DNA from: Candidatus Helarchaeota ASGARD archaeon Hel_GB_B
GTDB lineage: Archaea; Asgardarchaeota; Lokiarchaeia; Helarchaeales; HEL-GB-B
DNA length: 38,600 bases
Assembly (NCBI GenBank): GCA_005191425.1
Contig: SUPR01000023.1
Location: 1 to 38,600, forward strand
Direction of reading: 5' to 3'
In this document: positions 23,153-32,612 of the stretch, piece by piece
Numbering within the stretch: position 1 is the first letter of the stretch
Layout: each line of letters opens with the position of its first letter
Position numbers and translations under genes: made by a program
The notes under the pieces: model-generated
The model's database searches: none
The model's input: only the letters and a program-made list of their open reading frames with translations
What the model was told of the DNA's origin: nothing

Positions 23153-24725
23153 AATTGGTTTAATTATAGGTGAATCAACACCTACTGAATTTTTATTTGC
23201 AGTTGATGAGTCAATTGGAAGATTAGAATATGTTTTAGTAAAGTCTAAAGAAATTTTATTGGAAAAGTCGGGTAATAGAATAGAAGAAATAGAGGCAGAT
23301 GTAGAAATTGTTGCCCAGATCTACAAAATTTTTGCTAACTCGATGGCATTATTAGAAGGATTAAATTTAGAAAGTGCTGAAAAAATAGTGGAAGCTGGTC
23401 TTTCGGATAATCGAGTATTTGCTAAAGCTAGAGTACTTGGATTTTTATATAAAGGCACGATATATGAACCCAGAAAAGCTATTAAACCAGGAAATATTGT
23501 TTATAGAGCACCTAAAGAACTACTTGAACAATTCTATTCCTATAGTAAAGATGAAGGTTTACACATTGGAAATTTAATTACGAGACATGATGTCCCAGTG
23601 AGTTTAAGTATTAAAGGATTTAGGAGGCACCTTGCAATACTAGCTCAAACTGGGGCAGGTAAAAGCTACACAGCTGGGGTTTTAATAGAAGAATTATTAC
23701 AGAAAGGAGCTACAATTATTATAATAGACCCGCACGCAGATTATGTTTTTATTGGTAATAAAAAAGATGGTACTAAAATAGATAGAGTAGATATTTTCAG
23801 AACGCCTGAAAGTACAGGCAGGTATGATGAAAGTGAAATAGGAAAAAAAGTCGAAAATTATTCGATCAAATTTTCTGATTTAAGTCTAACTGAAATAGAA
23901 ATAATTTGTGGCATAAATGAAAAATGGACAAATATTACAAGTGCTATTCAAAATACAATTGATAACTTTAAACAAAATAATCAAGATTATTCTCTTGAAG
24001 ATTTATTAAATGAGCTTATAAATGGAGATAAAAATGATAAGAGCGCTTCTAAATATATTAATAGATTGAACAAAATAAAAGTTTGGGGCGATGCTACAAC
24101 GGATATTGGGAAATTTCTCAAGCCAAAACATATTTCAATTATGGACCTATCGGGATTAAATGACACCATCTCAGACTATGTTAATTATAAAATTTTAAAT
24201 GATATATATTATCAAGTGGAAAGTAAGAATTTCGAATATCCAGTGTTTATTTTTATTGAGGAGTCTCATAAATTTATACCCAATAAAGAAAATAAATTGT
24301 CTAAATCAATCATTAAGAAGATTGCCTCTGAAGGTAGAAAATTCGGTATTTTTTTGGTCTTAATCACTCAACGACCATATAAAATAGACCAAGATGCCTT
24401 AAGCCAGTGTAATAGTCAGATTATAATGCGTATGACAAATCCTACGGACCAAAATGCTATAAAAACAAGTTCTGAACGGATAAGTGAAAATTTGTTAAAT
24501 GATTTACCTGGTCTAAATATTGGTGAAGCAGTCGTTGTGGGAGAAATAACAAGAGCACCAGTTATGATTAAAGTTCGGGAACGAATAACCGAAGAAGGCG
24601 GCGCAGATATTGATATAATAACTAAATTAAAAGAAGCATCTGAAGAAGCTGAACATGAAAAGGAAAAAAAGGAAGATGGATTACAAGAGTCAGTTTCAGA
24701 AATTAGAGATTTAGTGGAGAGTTAA
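23136..24725 (+). CDS. herA: HerA bipolar DNA helicase/translocase
   Basis: A 529-residue hexameric FtsK/HerA-superfamily ATPase that forms a ring on NurA. The N-terminal HAS-barrel spans about 1-100 (IHKIGLIIGESTPTEFLF). Then come Walker A TGAGKSY (172-178), Walker B VFIFIEESHKF, and the sensor/arginine region LVLITQRP. The tail (about 490-529) is an acidic, charged extension rich in Glu and Lys. GTG 23136 is chosen because GGGGGT lies six bases before it and it gives the usual length. The longer frame from TTG 23091 would overlap nurA by 62 bases. Confidence 0.95.
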   Translation: MLDIHKIGLIIGESTPTEFLFAVDESIGRLEYVLVKSKEILLEKSGNRIEEIEADVEIVAQIYKIFANSMALLEGLNLESAEKIVEAGLSDNRVFAKARVLGFLYKGTIYEPRKAIKPGNIVYRAPKELLEQFYSYSKDEGLHIGNLITRHDVPVSLSIKGFRRHLAILAQTGAGKSYTAGVLIEELLQKGATIIIIDPHADYVFIGNKKDGTKIDRVDIFRTPESTGRYDESEIGKKVENYSIKFSDLSLTEIEIICGINEKWTNITSAIQNTIDNFKQNNQDYSLEDLLNELINGDKNDKSASKYINRLNKIKVWGDATTDIGKFLKPKHISIMDLSGLNDTISDYVNYKILNDIYYQVESKNFEYPVFIFIEESHKFIPNKENKLSKSIIKKIASEGRKFGIFLVLITQRPYKIDQDALSQCNSQIIMRMTNPTDQNAIKTSSERISENLLNDLPGLNIGEAVVVGEITRAPVMIKVRERITEEGGADIDIITKLKEASEEAEHEKEKKEDGLQESVSEIRDLVES

Positions 24726-24728
24726 AAA

Positions 24729-25832
24729 TTGAGAATTGCGCATATATCAGACACTCACTTAGGATATAGACAATATAATCTTGATGAACGCGAACAAGAT
24801 ATTTATGACGCTTTTGACGAAGCTATTTCAAAAATTATTGAGGAAAGAGTCGATGTATTGATACATTCAGGAGATTTATTTGATTCACCAAACCCACAAA
24901 TTAAAGCTTTAAAATCTTTTAAGAATTCAATAGAAAAATTGGAAGGAAAAGTAAAAATTTTTAGCGTTTTGGGTGACCACGATATGCCTAAGAGGAGAGG
25001 AATACCACCTCATAAACTTTTTAATGTTAATGTGCTTGGAATAGGTAGATTACAATCAGAAGAATACAAAGGAGTTTTATTTAGTGGGATTTCAAATTTA
25101 AAAGGGAATAATATCATACTTCTTAAAGAAGAATTAAAAAAATTTGACCATGAAGCGGAAAAATATAAAAAATCGGTTCTTATTTTACATCAAGCTCTCA
25201 AAAAATATCTGCCTTTTGAAGGGGCTTACGAATTAACTGCAGATGATTTGCCTAGAAGTGCAACGTATTATGCTCTGGGACACATTCATTCTCGATTATT
25301 TACTAAATTTGGAAGTGGAAAACTTGCTTATGCGGGGTCAACTGAAATTTTAAGAAAAGATGAAATAAGTTCATGGGAAAAAAATGGTAAAGGTTTTTAT
25401 ATTATAGATCTAGAGGACGATGAAGTGGCTATAAATAAAATTGACTTAGATATCAGACCACAAATTAATATCGATATTAATACTGATGAATTAGAAGAAA
25501 TATCAGACAAACTGAACTATGGTAAAAAACCTATCCTTCATGCGCGAGTTATTGGAGAACATATTGATATGAAAGCAATAATTGAAAAATTTAATGAATT
25601 ATATAGAAATAAGACCTTAAGTATTAAACTAAGTTTTAAGGATACTTCGTCAAAAATGAATCTAATTCCTCAAAAAGACTGGAATTTAAAGAAACTAATG
25701 TCAGAATATCTTAATGATGAAATTCTTGCGGACCTTGCGTATAATTTATACCAATTATTGATTGATAACAATATAGAAGAGGCAAAAAAGGTTGCAGAAA
25801 AGTTTTTGGAGGAAAATAAAAATGATCTTTAA
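24729..25832 (+). CDS. mre11: Mre11 nuclease
   Basis: A 367-residue calcineurin-like phosphoesterase, the nuclease of the Mre11-Rad50 double-strand-break complex. Phosphoesterase motifs in order: ISDTHLGYRQY (6-16), HSGDLFD (46-52), LGDHD (80-84, where many homologs have GNHD), ILHQ and LGHIHSR. The capping domain and Rad50-binding helices follow. Start is TTG 24729, right at the canonical MRIAHISDTHLG opening, with GGAGAG upstream inside the end of herA. Only three bases separate it from the herA stop, and its end overlaps rad50 by 11 bases. Confidence 0.95.
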   Translation: MRIAHISDTHLGYRQYNLDEREQDIYDAFDEAISKIIEERVDVLIHSGDLFDSPNPQIKALKSFKNSIEKLEGKVKIFSVLGDHDMPKRRGIPPHKLFNVNVLGIGRLQSEEYKGVLFSGISNLKGNNIILLKEELKKFDHEAEKYKKSVLILHQALKKYLPFEGAYELTADDLPRSATYYALGHIHSRLFTKFGSGKLAYAGSTEILRKDEISSWEKNGKGFYIIDLEDDEVAINKIDLDIRPQINIDINTDELEEISDKLNYGKKPILHARVIGEHIDMKAIIEKFNELYRNKTLSIKLSFKDTSSKMNLIPQKDWNLKKLMSEYLNDEILADLAYNLYQLLIDNNIEEAKKVAEKFLEENKNDL

Positions 25833-28413
25833 AAAAATAATTTTGAAAAATTTTATTTCCCATAATGAAACCGAGATTGATTTTCCTCTGGGAGTCACTG
25901 TGATTGTGGGCGAGAATGGTGCAGGGAAATCTTCAATTCTAGATGGTCTAATTTTTGCATTATTTGGAGATAAAGTGAGGGGGGATACCATTACAGATAT
26001 TATAAGGTGGGGTACTTCTTCTGCTGAAATCATACTTGATTTTGATATGGATTCAGTAGAATATGAAGTTAAATGGACTCGGACAAAAAGAAATGTAAAT
26101 GCTAAATTAATAAGGAAGGATATTGGTGTTATTGCTACTCATAAAGATAATGTAGTTAATGAAATCCCTAAAATTTTAAAAATGGACAAAGAGACAATTA
26201 TTAACTCGATATTTATACGCCAAGGAGAAATTGCAAGTCTAATAGACGCCGACCCAAAAGTAAGAAAAAATTTAATTGGAAAATTAATTGGCCTGGATAA
26301 AATGGAAAAATCATGGGAATTAATGAAAAAAGTGATAGAACATTTTGAAGAAGAAAAAAAGGATTTAAAAAATAGAAAAAGTGAACTTGATATAGAGATA
26401 AAAACAAAGACCAAAAACATTGAAAAAATAAAAATTGAAATCGATGACTTGAAAAATAAAATAACATCACTTGAAAAAGATTTTAAATTAGTAAATAAGC
26501 AATTTAAAAATATTGATGAAAAATTAAATGAATTGAACAAAAAAAAGGAGATATATAATAAGCTTCATACATCAATAGAAGTAATCAGTGGAGAACTTTC
26601 TTTAATAGAAAAGGAGATAGAAGACTTTAAAGTTTCGGTAGCTGAGAGTAAAGAAGCAAAAGAAAAGATGAAAGAATTAGAAAAAAAAATAGAAAGAATT
26701 CCACTAATAGAACAATATGTTGAGAAATTTCGAAAATTAAATGATGAAAATGAGAATTTGAATGATTTTACTAATGAAATTAATGAAATTCAAAATATAG
26801 ATAAAAATTTACGTAAAAAATTTGAGGAATATAAAGAATATAAATCGAATATTGAAGTTGATTTAGAAATACAGGATGATTTGTGGCAGATAAAGGAAAT
26901 ATATTCAAATTTAATTTATGATTTAGATAGCCATTTTTCACAAATTTCTGAAATGAAGGACGAACTTAAAAAATTAATAGAAAAAGCTAAAAAAGTATTA
27001 ACAGATATTACGCCACAAGGAAAAGAAGACAAAATAAATGAATTAGAAAAGAGAATAAAAGAAATTGAAACTAAAATAAGAAATCTACAGGAGAGTTATG
27101 GACAAAAAATTGGTAGAATTCGTGAAATTGATGAATTCTTAGATTTATTAAAAGAAAAAGATATTTGTCCAGTGTGTAAATCAAAACTGACTATAGACCA
27201 TAGAAAAAAAGTGACAAATGAACTACGGGATGAGAAAAAAAGGCATATTGATGAACTAAAAAAAATTCAAAATGAACTTGAAGGGTTAAATAAATCTAAA
27301 TCTGAATTAAACCAGAAAATCAAAGAAGTTACGGAAATAAATGTGAAAAGAATTATTAAACTAAAGAAAGATATCGATAAAAAGTCATTAGAATCTAAAA
27401 AATTATATAAGAAACTTCAATTAATTGAAGTTAAACTCGCTAAAATTAAAACTAATATTGAAAAAGACATATCAGACATCAATGTATTAATTAGGAAACT
27501 ATCGGATGATATTCAAGAAATTATCACAAAAATTGGATACGAACCTACGAAGCCCGAAAATGAATTAAAGAGATTGAGAGAAAAAGAAAATGAATATAAT
27601 AATCTCAAACCGATTGCTGGCCGATATAATGAATTAACTCAAAAACTTGAATTAAAAAAATCCAGGAAAAGCATTTTATTGTCTAATTTGAATGATACTA
27701 ATCAAAATATAAAAGAGTTAGGCTATAATAAGGAAGAACATGAGAAAATAGGGGAAGAACGGGATAAATTACTCCAAAAACAGATTAAAATAAAAACGGA
27801 ATTAAATGAAAAAAAGGAATTACTTGAAAAAAGAATAGAAGAGATGAAAGAATTAGAAATAGAACTAAAAAAATATGCTGCTGATCTTAAAAAAATAGAA
27901 AAAAGTCTTAATAAAATCGAAGAATTTCTAAATAAATTAGAAAGAGTAAGAGGTTCATTCTCGAGAGATGGAGGACAAAAATTGGTCCGAAGAGTGATCG
28001 CTCCAATTATCTCGGAGTATGCGAAGACATATGTTGAACATTTTAATCTTGACATAATGAACATAGAAATATCAGAAGATTTTGATATTTCAATTGTAAA
28101 AGGTGGAAATGAAGTATCAATTAAATCGATGAGTGGTGGGGAGAAGGTCGCGATAGCTATTGCTATAAGATTAGCACTTGCTAAGACTATTTCCGGGAAT
28201 TTATCCTCAATAATAATGGACGAGCCAACAATACACCTTGACGATGAGAGACGTAGAGAACTTGTTGATATAATGAAGGATTTTCTGATGGACAATAGAA
28301 TAGTGCCGCAAATGATAATTATTAGCCATTTTGCAGGTTTAGAAGATGTTGCAGATACAATTTATCAAGTAAAAAAAACAAATAACGTTTCAAGGGTCGA
28401 ATTAATTACGTAA
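25822..28413 (+). CDS. rad50: Rad50 ATPase
   Basis: An 863-residue SMC-like ATPase, partner of Mre11. Walker A GENGAGKS (30-37) lies in the N-terminal lobe. Two long coiled-coil arms rich in K, E, I and L span about 150-440 and 460-720, separated by the zinc hook CPVC (449-452). The C-terminal lobe has the signature MSGGEKVAIAIAIRLAL, Walker B SSIIMDEPT with D800, the D-loop and IIISHF. ATG 25822 is preceded by GGAGGA within mre11's end; the longer frame from 25792 begins in mid-mre11 and lacks a site. It ends the operon. Confidence 0.96.
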   Translation: MIFKKIILKNFISHNETEIDFPLGVTVIVGENGAGKSSILDGLIFALFGDKVRGDTITDIIRWGTSSAEIILDFDMDSVEYEVKWTRTKRNVNAKLIRKDIGVIATHKDNVVNEIPKILKMDKETIINSIFIRQGEIASLIDADPKVRKNLIGKLIGLDKMEKSWELMKKVIEHFEEEKKDLKNRKSELDIEIKTKTKNIEKIKIEIDDLKNKITSLEKDFKLVNKQFKNIDEKLNELNKKKEIYNKLHTSIEVISGELSLIEKEIEDFKVSVAESKEAKEKMKELEKKIERIPLIEQYVEKFRKLNDENENLNDFTNEINEIQNIDKNLRKKFEEYKEYKSNIEVDLEIQDDLWQIKEIYSNLIYDLDSHFSQISEMKDELKKLIEKAKKVLTDITPQGKEDKINELEKRIKEIETKIRNLQESYGQKIGRIREIDEFLDLLKEKDICPVCKSKLTIDHRKKVTNELRDEKKRHIDELKKIQNELEGLNKSKSELNQKIKEVTEINVKRIIKLKKDIDKKSLESKKLYKKLQLIEVKLAKIKTNIEKDISDINVLIRKLSDDIQEIITKIGYEPTKPENELKRLREKENEYNNLKPIAGRYNELTQKLELKKSRKSILLSNLNDTNQNIKELGYNKEEHEKIGEERDKLLQKQIKIKTELNEKKELLEKRIEEMKELEIELKKYAADLKKIEKSLNKIEEFLNKLERVRGSFSRDGGQKLVRRVIAPIISEYAKTYVEHFNLDIMNIEISEDFDISIVKGGNEVSIKSMSGGEKVAIAIAIRLALAKTISGNLSSIIMDEPTIHLDDERRRELVDIMKDFLMDNRIVPQMIIISHFAGLEDVADTIYQVKKTNNVSRVELIT

Positions 28414-28478
28414 TTGAATAGCTATTAATAAATTTAGATAAATAGATAAGTCAAACTAATTTATAAAAAGGGTATCGA

Positions 28479-28548
28479 TTTTTTACAATAAAATCAACGT
28501 AACTTAGAAAATTATTTTTAAAATAATTTTAGGCATCAAAATTTTGAT
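28479..28548. terminator. Candidate termination region between convergent rad50 and the EndA-family gene
   Basis: A T6 run (28479-28484) lies 66 bases after the rad50 stop, as expected for archaeal termination. It is followed by two AT palindromes: AAAATTATTTT/AAAATAATTTT (28508-28530) and ATCAAAATTTTGAT (28535-28548). They lie between the ends of two converging genes and could serve both strands. Hairpins of only A-T pairs are weak, so the T run is the better evidence. Confidence 0.35.
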
Positions 28549-28565
28549 AATTTTAAATAAAAAAA

Positions 28566-29162
28566 TCATAGTAAGACTTCCTTGCATTGATAATATGTGA
28601 CTTCCCCTTGGCGGTCGACTACGGTTAAGACCAGTTTTTTTCTCGAGCTTTTAGCTATTTTTGTAATTTTAGCTAGATCAACTAATTTAAGTGGAGTACC
28701 TTCAGTGATCGGATGTAATAAATATTTTGCTGCGGATTCTCCAGCGATTACACCTCTATCATATACTCTAAATTCGATACTTTCGCCGAAGCCCTGACGT
28801 ATTATATAACCTCTACTCCGAATATCTTTATAGACTAAATATTTTGTCCAGAAGTTAGGAATATTTTTTACAAAATATTCAGATAACTCTCTAAAATTAT
28901 AATTTTTATCATTTTCATCATATATATTGAGCCTTTTTCGTTCTAAGAGTAGAAGTGCTTCGAGTGGTTCTAGGATTAAAATATTATTTTCGAAATTTCC
29001 GTAATAACCTTTTTCATATAGTTTTTTAGATTTTTCGTCTTCAATATGGACTTTTAATCCTTTAAGAATACCATTATAGACTTCAATTTCTTTAGATTTT
29101 TCTTTTTCCGTGTTATTCGAGGACTTTAATTCCTTATTTTCGTTCAAATTTACCACATTCAT
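28566..29162 (-). CDS. endA: tRNA-splicing endonuclease family subunit, catalytic His apparently missing
   Basis: A 198-residue EndA-family protein. Residues 1-26 are a charged low-complexity extension. About 30-100 is the N-terminal domain (YGNFENNILILEPLEALLLLE). The catalytic-fold domain follows: YLVYKDIRSRGYIIRQGFG (109-126), FRVYDRG with Tyr134, SRKKLVLTVVDRQGEVTYY with Lys175 and the acidic L10 loop. In the remembered M. jannaschii enzyme the triad is Tyr115, His125, Lys156, with His three residues before a conserved Tyr. Here that place is Ala144 (ESAAKY). A His at 150 is six residues off. It may be the structural subunit of a heteromeric enzyme. It converges on rad50. Confidence 0.88.
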   Translation of the reverse strand: MNVVNLNENKELKSSNNTEKEKSKEIEVYNGILKGLKVHIEDEKSKKLYEKGYYGNFENNILILEPLEALLLLERKRLNIYDENDKNYNFRELSEYFVKNIPNFWTKYLVYKDIRSRGYIIRQGFGESIEFRVYDRGVIAGESAAKYLLHPITEGTPLKLVDLAKITKIAKSSRKKLVLTVVDRQGEVTYYQCKEVLL

Positions 29163-29222
29163 TTTAAGTATTAGATAAACGTTAATATAATAGAAGACAG
29201 ATGATTTTTTAGATAAATTTTT

Positions 29223-30293
29223 TTAACTATTAATTATTTTTACAATATTTTCGTTATATGGAGGATAAATTATACCTTTTTCACAAATTATGGCTGAAAC
29301 TAATTCAGGTGGTGTAATATCGAATGCGGGGTTAATAACATCGGTATTTTTTGGTACAATCAATTTCCCATTAATTGTGGTAACTTCAGTGTGGTCTCTT
29401 TCTTCAATAACTACATTTTCAATTTGAGTAGTAAGGTCAAATGTAGAAGAGGGTGCAACTACATAAAATGGGATTTTATAATGTTTAGCAATTATAGCAA
29501 CACCTGAAGTTCCAATTTTGTTGATTACATGTCCAGTTGCTAAAATTCTATCAGCGCCGAGTATAACGCAATTAACTTCTTTTTTATAACAGATATATGA
29601 GAACATATTATCGGAAATTACCTTATGAGGTATACCTTCATAGGATAACTCAAAAGCAGTTAGTTTAGCACCTTGTAATCTTGGTCTTGTTTCATCCGCA
29701 TAAACAAAAATATTCTTTCCTAATTCATGAGCACGTTTAATTACACCTAAAGCAGTTCCATAAATTCCAGAAGTGGCTAATGCACCTGCATTACAATGTG
29801 TAACTATTTTATAATTTTGTTTAACAAGTGTAGCGCCAATATCAGCCATTTTTTTATTAATTTCATAATCTTCTTTTGCAATTTTAAGTGCTTCATCGAC
29901 AATTAATTTTTTTAAATTTAAAATATCTGTGTTATTATTTTTAATTAATTTCATGATCCTATTCAGTGCCCAAAATAGGTTTACGGCAGTGGGGCGAGTC
30001 TTACTCAAAATATTGTATGCTTCAGTTATTTTGCTCAGAAACTCGGTTTGTTCAGCGGAGTCAGGTATTTGTAAGGCTGCTAATGCCATTCCAAACCCAG
30101 CAGCTACACCAATTGCAGGAGCACCTCTTATGTTCATAACTTTTATAGCTTTAGCCATTTTTTTATAATTGTCAATTGTAATGTACTCCAATTTACCTGG
30201 TAATTTTGTTTGGTCAATTAAAATTGCCTTATTATTTTTCCAATAAATAGTCCTAATTCCGTGATCGGTATTTTTATCGCTCATTTTTAACAT
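29223..30293 (-). CDS. mtnA: S-methyl-5-thioribose-1-phosphate isomerase (MtnA), eIF2B-like fold
   Basis: A 356-residue member of the eIF2B alpha/beta/delta-like isomerases. The motifs are those of MtnA: RGAPAIGVAAGFGMALAA (56-73), KTRPTAVNLFWAL (98-110), THCNAGALATSGIYGTALG with C167 (165-183), ADETRPRLQGAKLTAFEL (199-216), GADRI with D248 (247-251) and NPAFDITPPELVSAII. The NLFWA and CNAG segments favour MtnA over ribose-1,5-bisphosphate isomerase or an aIF2B regulator. It would take methylthioribose 1-phosphate, from methylthioadenosine salvage, to the ribulose form. ATG 30293 or 30284 could be the start. It follows the HTH-PRT gene on the same strand after 129 bases. Confidence 0.92.
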   Translation of the reverse strand: MLKMSDKNTDHGIRTIYWKNNKAILIDQTKLPGKLEYITIDNYKKMAKAIKVMNIRGAPAIGVAAGFGMALAALQIPDSAEQTEFLSKITEAYNILSKTRPTAVNLFWALNRIMKLIKNNNTDILNLKKLIVDEALKIAKEDYEINKKMADIGATLVKQNYKIVTHCNAGALATSGIYGTALGVIKRAHELGKNIFVYADETRPRLQGAKLTAFELSYEGIPHKVISDNMFSYICYKKEVNCVILGADRILATGHVINKIGTSGVAIIAKHYKIPFYVVAPSSTFDLTTQIENVVIEERDHTEVTTINGKLIVPKNTDVINPAFDITPPELVSAIICEKGIIYPPYNENIVKIINS

Positions 30294-30422
30294 TTTAGAA
30301 CATTATTTATAAAATAAATTAAAGATTATTAAAATAAATTATTGATTTTTTTTGATTGATTATAATTCAATTTTTCAATAAAAATATTTTTTATTCTAAA
30401 TTTTTTGCTTAATAAGATATAA

Positions 30423-31307
30423 TTATGGTTCAGGAAGATTTATGAAAACATTTATGGTCTCATTTTTTATTAAACTTTCTATAAGGTCGTTAATATAATC
30501 AGTTACATTCTCTTTTTCGACCAAATTTTTAAGTAAATCAAATTTATGCGCATGAAATGCTGAAATTATAGCTTTTTGTTTATCATCTTTTATGTTTGAA
30601 TAATTTAGATAATTTAAGAGAATAGTTTCCTTTAATTGTTCCTTCCATTTATTTTCCCCAATGCCAATTAGAGTAAAAATACCCGAAATTAAAGCTTTGG
30701 ATTTAGTGACCAATCGGCAGAGGGCGCGTTGAGTTTCTCCAGACCGAATAATGTCTTCGACAATTAATATACGATCTTGATTAGAGAGCAAATTTGCAGG
30801 CAAATATAAAGGAATGATGATACCAGTTCTGCCAGGAGAATAATTTTCTTCAAGAAATCTGGAAACACCAGCTTCTTTAGTTTTTTTAGCAATAATAGTA
30901 TCAATACCCAATTCATTTGCAGTTAAAACAGCTAAAGGCACACCATCAACAGCTGCAGTTAAGACTTTAGTAATATTTTTCTTATAGTATTTGTTAAAAA
31001 TCTCAGAAGCCACAATTTCTAATATAAAATTATTACCAACAATGTTTGAATTGTCAAAATAACCATTCTCATCAAAAGTTATATTCTTACGAATTTCATC
31101 TTTTACATCAAAAAATTCTGCAAAAACTTCGAAGATCTCCCTAGCTCGCGTATAAGAGGGGAGGACATGACCTTTAATATATCTATTCAATACAGTCATT
31201 GGTAAATTAAAAATCTGACTAAGTTTATTGTAAGTAAATTTATTCTTTAATTGCGTAAGATATTTTATTGACTTTAATCTATATTCAATAGATTGTAAAT
31301 GATTCAA
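30423..31307 (-). CDS. HTH-phosphoribosyltransferase-fold transcriptional regulator (GfcR/PurR-like)
   Basis: A 294-residue protein. Residues 1-70 hold a helix-turn-helix (YNKLSQIFNLPMTVLNRYIKG, 26-46, shortened here to key parts: KLSQIF and TVLNRYI). Residues about 95-225 are a type I phosphoribosyltransferase domain: VDGVPLAVLTANELG (120-134) and the PRPP-binding loop ILIVEDIIRSGETQ (180-193). This architecture is that of archaeal regulators which sense PRPP or related sugars phosphates, such as GfcR. A C-terminal helical tail follows. Start is TTG 31307, with GGAGG nine bases upstream. Its place before mtnA suggests control of nucleotide or sugar-phosphate salvage. Confidence 0.82.
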   Translation of the reverse strand: MNHLQSIEYRLKSIKYLTQLKNKFTYNKLSQIFNLPMTVLNRYIKGHVLPSYTRAREIFEVFAEFFDVKDEIRKNITFDENGYFDNSNIVGNNFILEIVASEIFNKYYKKNITKVLTAAVDGVPLAVLTANELGIDTIIAKKTKEAGVSRFLEENYSPGRTGIIIPLYLPANLLSNQDRILIVEDIIRSGETQRALCRLVTKSKALISGIFTLIGIGENKWKEQLKETILLNYLNYSNIKDDKQKAIISAFHAHKFDLLKNLVEKENVTDYINDLIESLIKNETINVFINLPEP

Positions 31308-31475
31308 ATATTAGCTCCTCCATGGACATTATTTATCATCTCAGTTTACACCAATATCCCAAATTTTTAAGCAATAATTCTAATATATTTGAGATTAAAT
31401 TTATACTAAAAAAAAATTGAAAAGAGTATTTAACATTTATGTGTTAAAAACATTTTTATGTTAAAATGATAGAAA

Positions 31476-32567
31476 ATGAAGAAAATTAAATCTATAGAGC
31501 AACATACGTATTATACAGGAAATTTACCAGAAGGATGCAAATATTGCTTGGAAGGAAGTAAGCTTGTACTATTTGTAACCGGGTTATGTCCAAATCCGGA
31601 GTTTTGTAGTTGGTATTGCCCATTATCAGACAAAAGAAAAGGTCATGATATTATTTTTGCAAATGATGTCGAAGTTCACGGAGATGAAGACATTATAAAG
31701 GAAGTCAATTTAATGGAAGCTAAAGGTGCAGGAATTACCGGTGGAGAGCCGTTAGTTAAATTAGATAGGACTATTCACTACATAAAACTCCTAAAAAAAG
31801 AATTTGGAACAAAGTTTCATATCCATTTATATACAACAGGCACAATTCTTGAGAATAAAAAAGATTTATTTGCCTTAGCAGAAGCTGGATTGGATGAAAT
31901 AAGGTTTCATACAGGAAAAAAAGATAGACGTAAAATTGAATGGGCAACAGAAACTAATATGGATGTAGGAGCAGAGATACCAGTTTTACCAGATAAATTT
32001 GATGAAATAATGGAATATATAAGGTATTTAGACAGTATTGAAGGTGTAAAATTTATTAATTTAAATGAATTAGAGATGTGTGATGCAAATTCAGAGGAAT
32101 TAAAAAAGAAAAATTATACATTAAAAGATCTAACATCAGTGAAAGGTAGCCATGAATTAGCATTTAAAATTCTAAAACAAACAACTAACCTAGATTTAAA
32201 TGTTCATTATTGTACTGCTTTTGTTAAAGGAGGAGTACAACTAAGAAATAGGATGAAAAGAAGGGCTAAGAATACAAAAACAAGTTATGAAGAAATTTCC
32301 GATGAAGGATTATTTGTTAAAGCAGTAATTTTTTCCCAAAATCAAGATGAACAGCAAAATTTATCCAATCTTGTAAAAGTTTTGGTAAAAAAATTTGGAA
32401 TTCCTGAGAAAATGATTTTCTATCAACCACTTAAAAGTCGAATTGAATTACATAAGGATTTTATCAACAAAATTGCAGATTTTATACACGAACAAGGATA
32501 TATTTGCGGAATTGTAGAAGAATGGAGCGGACAAAACAGGTTTGATGTTACTTTTACGCCAATATGA
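31476..32567 (+). CDS. Archaeal radical SAM protein (PFL-activase-like, COG2108 type) with unusual cysteine spacing
   Basis: A 363-residue radical SAM protein of unknown substrate. It opens with a GCKYC pair (C21, C24) and the family-typical SKLVLFVTGLCP. The cluster-binding cysteines C38, C44 and C48 read CPNPEFCSWYC, which is CX5CX3C instead of the usual CX3CX2C. After them come PLSDKRKG, AGITGGEPL (SAM-binding GGE) and FHIHLYTTG, all as in this archaeal family. A C-terminal domain from about 265 is less familiar. ATG 31476 is supported by the conserved N-terminus. A second, canonical radical SAM gene follows 45 bases later on the same strand, so they may form an operon. Confidence 0.85.
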   Translation: MKKIKSIEQHTYYTGNLPEGCKYCLEGSKLVLFVTGLCPNPEFCSWYCPLSDKRKGHDIIFANDVEVHGDEDIIKEVNLMEAKGAGITGGEPLVKLDRTIHYIKLLKKEFGTKFHIHLYTTGTILENKKDLFALAEAGLDEIRFHTGKKDRRKIEWATETNMDVGAEIPVLPDKFDEIMEYIRYLDSIEGVKFINLNELEMCDANSEELKKKNYTLKDLTSVKGSHELAFKILKQTTNLDLNVHYCTAFVKGGVQLRNRMKRRAKNTKTSYEEISDEGLFVKAVIFSQNQDEQQNLSNLVKVLVKKFGIPEKMIFYQPLKSRIELHKDFINKIADFIHEQGYICGIVEEWSGQNRFDVTFTPI

Positions 32568-32612
32568 AATAATTTAAAATATATAGTTCTAATTTATTTA
32601 TAGAAAAAATCT

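Noticed and set aside
26139..28295. Long minus-strand frames inside rad50
   Set aside because: They are antisense shadows of the Lys/Glu-rich coiled coil, giving Phe/Ser/Leu-rich nonsense proteins without ribosome-binding sites.
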